This document shows, piece by piece, positions 6,283-6,492 of a stretch of DNA of 6,492 bases; positions within the stretch are counted from its first letter, which is position 1, and every line of letters starts with the position of its first letter. The stretch covers positions 1-6,492 of the forward strand of contig DGFC01000162.1 in the NCBI GenBank assembly GCA_002391465.1, given 5' to 3'. The notes beneath the pieces were generated by a model that saw only the letters and a list, made by a program, of their open reading frames with translations, did no database searches and was not told the DNA's origin. The position numbers and the translations under genes are program-made. The DNA is from Firmicutes bacterium UBA3910 (GTDB lineage: Bacteria; Bacillota; Limnochordia; Darwinibacteriales; Darwinibacteriaceae).

Positions 6283-6492
6283 CTACCAGTTCTTTTCCTG
6301 ATCCTTGTCAAATCGGACCTGGCCTCCAACCATCACCAGAGATACATTGATGTGTGCATCAAAAACCACCAGATCCGCGTCTTTGCCGGGCGCTATAACC
6401 CCTTTGCAGTGGTCAATCCCCAAGAGTTTGGCCGGCGTCAACGTTGCCATCTTCACAGCGTCCGCCAGGGGTACCTCAGCGAGCTTGACCAT
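6283..6492 (-). CDS. nagA: N-acetylglucosamine-6-phosphate deacetylase, C-terminal end (partial)
   Basis: This is the last 69 codons of a gene that enters from beyond the right edge; the Met at the window edge is probably internal. NagA is a cytoplasmic amidohydrolase that removes acetate from GlcNAc-6-phosphate to give glucosamine-6-phosphate, the committed step of amino-sugar catabolism. The visible part matches the family's C-terminus: a helix with VPLADAVKMATLTPAKLLG, then the sequence GVIAPGKDADLVVFD, which is the beta-sandwich return typical of amidohydrolases, then a final strand VSLVMVGGQVRF. The metal-binding and catalytic residues lie outside the window, so activity cannot be judged. 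The C-terminal pattern is shared with other amidohydrolases such as dihydroorotase-like proteins, but the TLTPAKLLG and final-strand wording fit NagA best. It ends in TAG, 133 bases before the solute-binding protein gene on the same strand. Confidence 0.83.
   Translation of the reverse strand: MVKLAEVPLADAVKMATLTPAKLLGIDHCKGVIAPGKDADLVVFDAHINVSLVMVGGQVRFDKDQEKNW

Noticed and set aside
1..6492. CRISPR array, tRNA or rRNA gene, insertion sequence or attachment site
   Set aside because: I saw no regularly spaced repeats, no structured RNA landmarks, no transposase or integrase frame and no terminal inverted repeats; almost the whole window is coding.

Overview
The window is a single co-directional cluster on the minus strand, with seven genes and no convincing gene on the plus strand. 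It looks like part of an amino-sugar or glycan uptake and catabolism operon. Read in the direction of transcription (high to low coordinates) the order is: the C-terminal end of an N-acetylglucosamine-6-phosphate deacetylase (NagA, cut by the right edge); a secreted solute-binding protein; two MalF/MalG-type permeases; a three-part protein with a transglutaminase-like core and a discoidin (F5/8 type C) C-terminus; a protein of the neutral-ceramidase N-terminal-domain family; and the first 20 codons of a further gene, possibly an SIS-domain sugar isomerase, cut by the left edge.

Layout: 6283-6492 nagA end; 6150-6282 a 133-base gap with the strong ribosome binding site of the binding protein; 4860-6149 binding protein; 4788-4859 a gap containing a perfect 10-bp hairpin; 3861-4787 and 3015-3842 the permeases; 1405-3000 the transglutaminase-like protein; 78-1379 the ceramidase-like protein; 1-61 the start of the next gene. 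Apart from those two gaps, spacing is 14 to 25 bases and every gene has a recognisable Shine-Dalgarno sequence, so one polycistronic message is likely. There is no gene-free stretch longer than 300 bases.

Working model (inference): the binding protein and permeases import a saccharide or glycoconjugate. NagA removes the N-acetyl group from a 6-phosphorylated amino sugar. The two amidase-type proteins, which have no visible signal peptide, may act in the cytoplasm on amide-linked parts of the same substrate. No transporter ATPase or sugar kinase lies in the window.

The organism is a bacterium with roughly balanced base composition. The binding protein has a cleavable signal peptide without a lipobox cysteine, which fits a cell with a periplasm better than a typical monoderm Firmicute. 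The sequence does not let me name a phylum with confidence.
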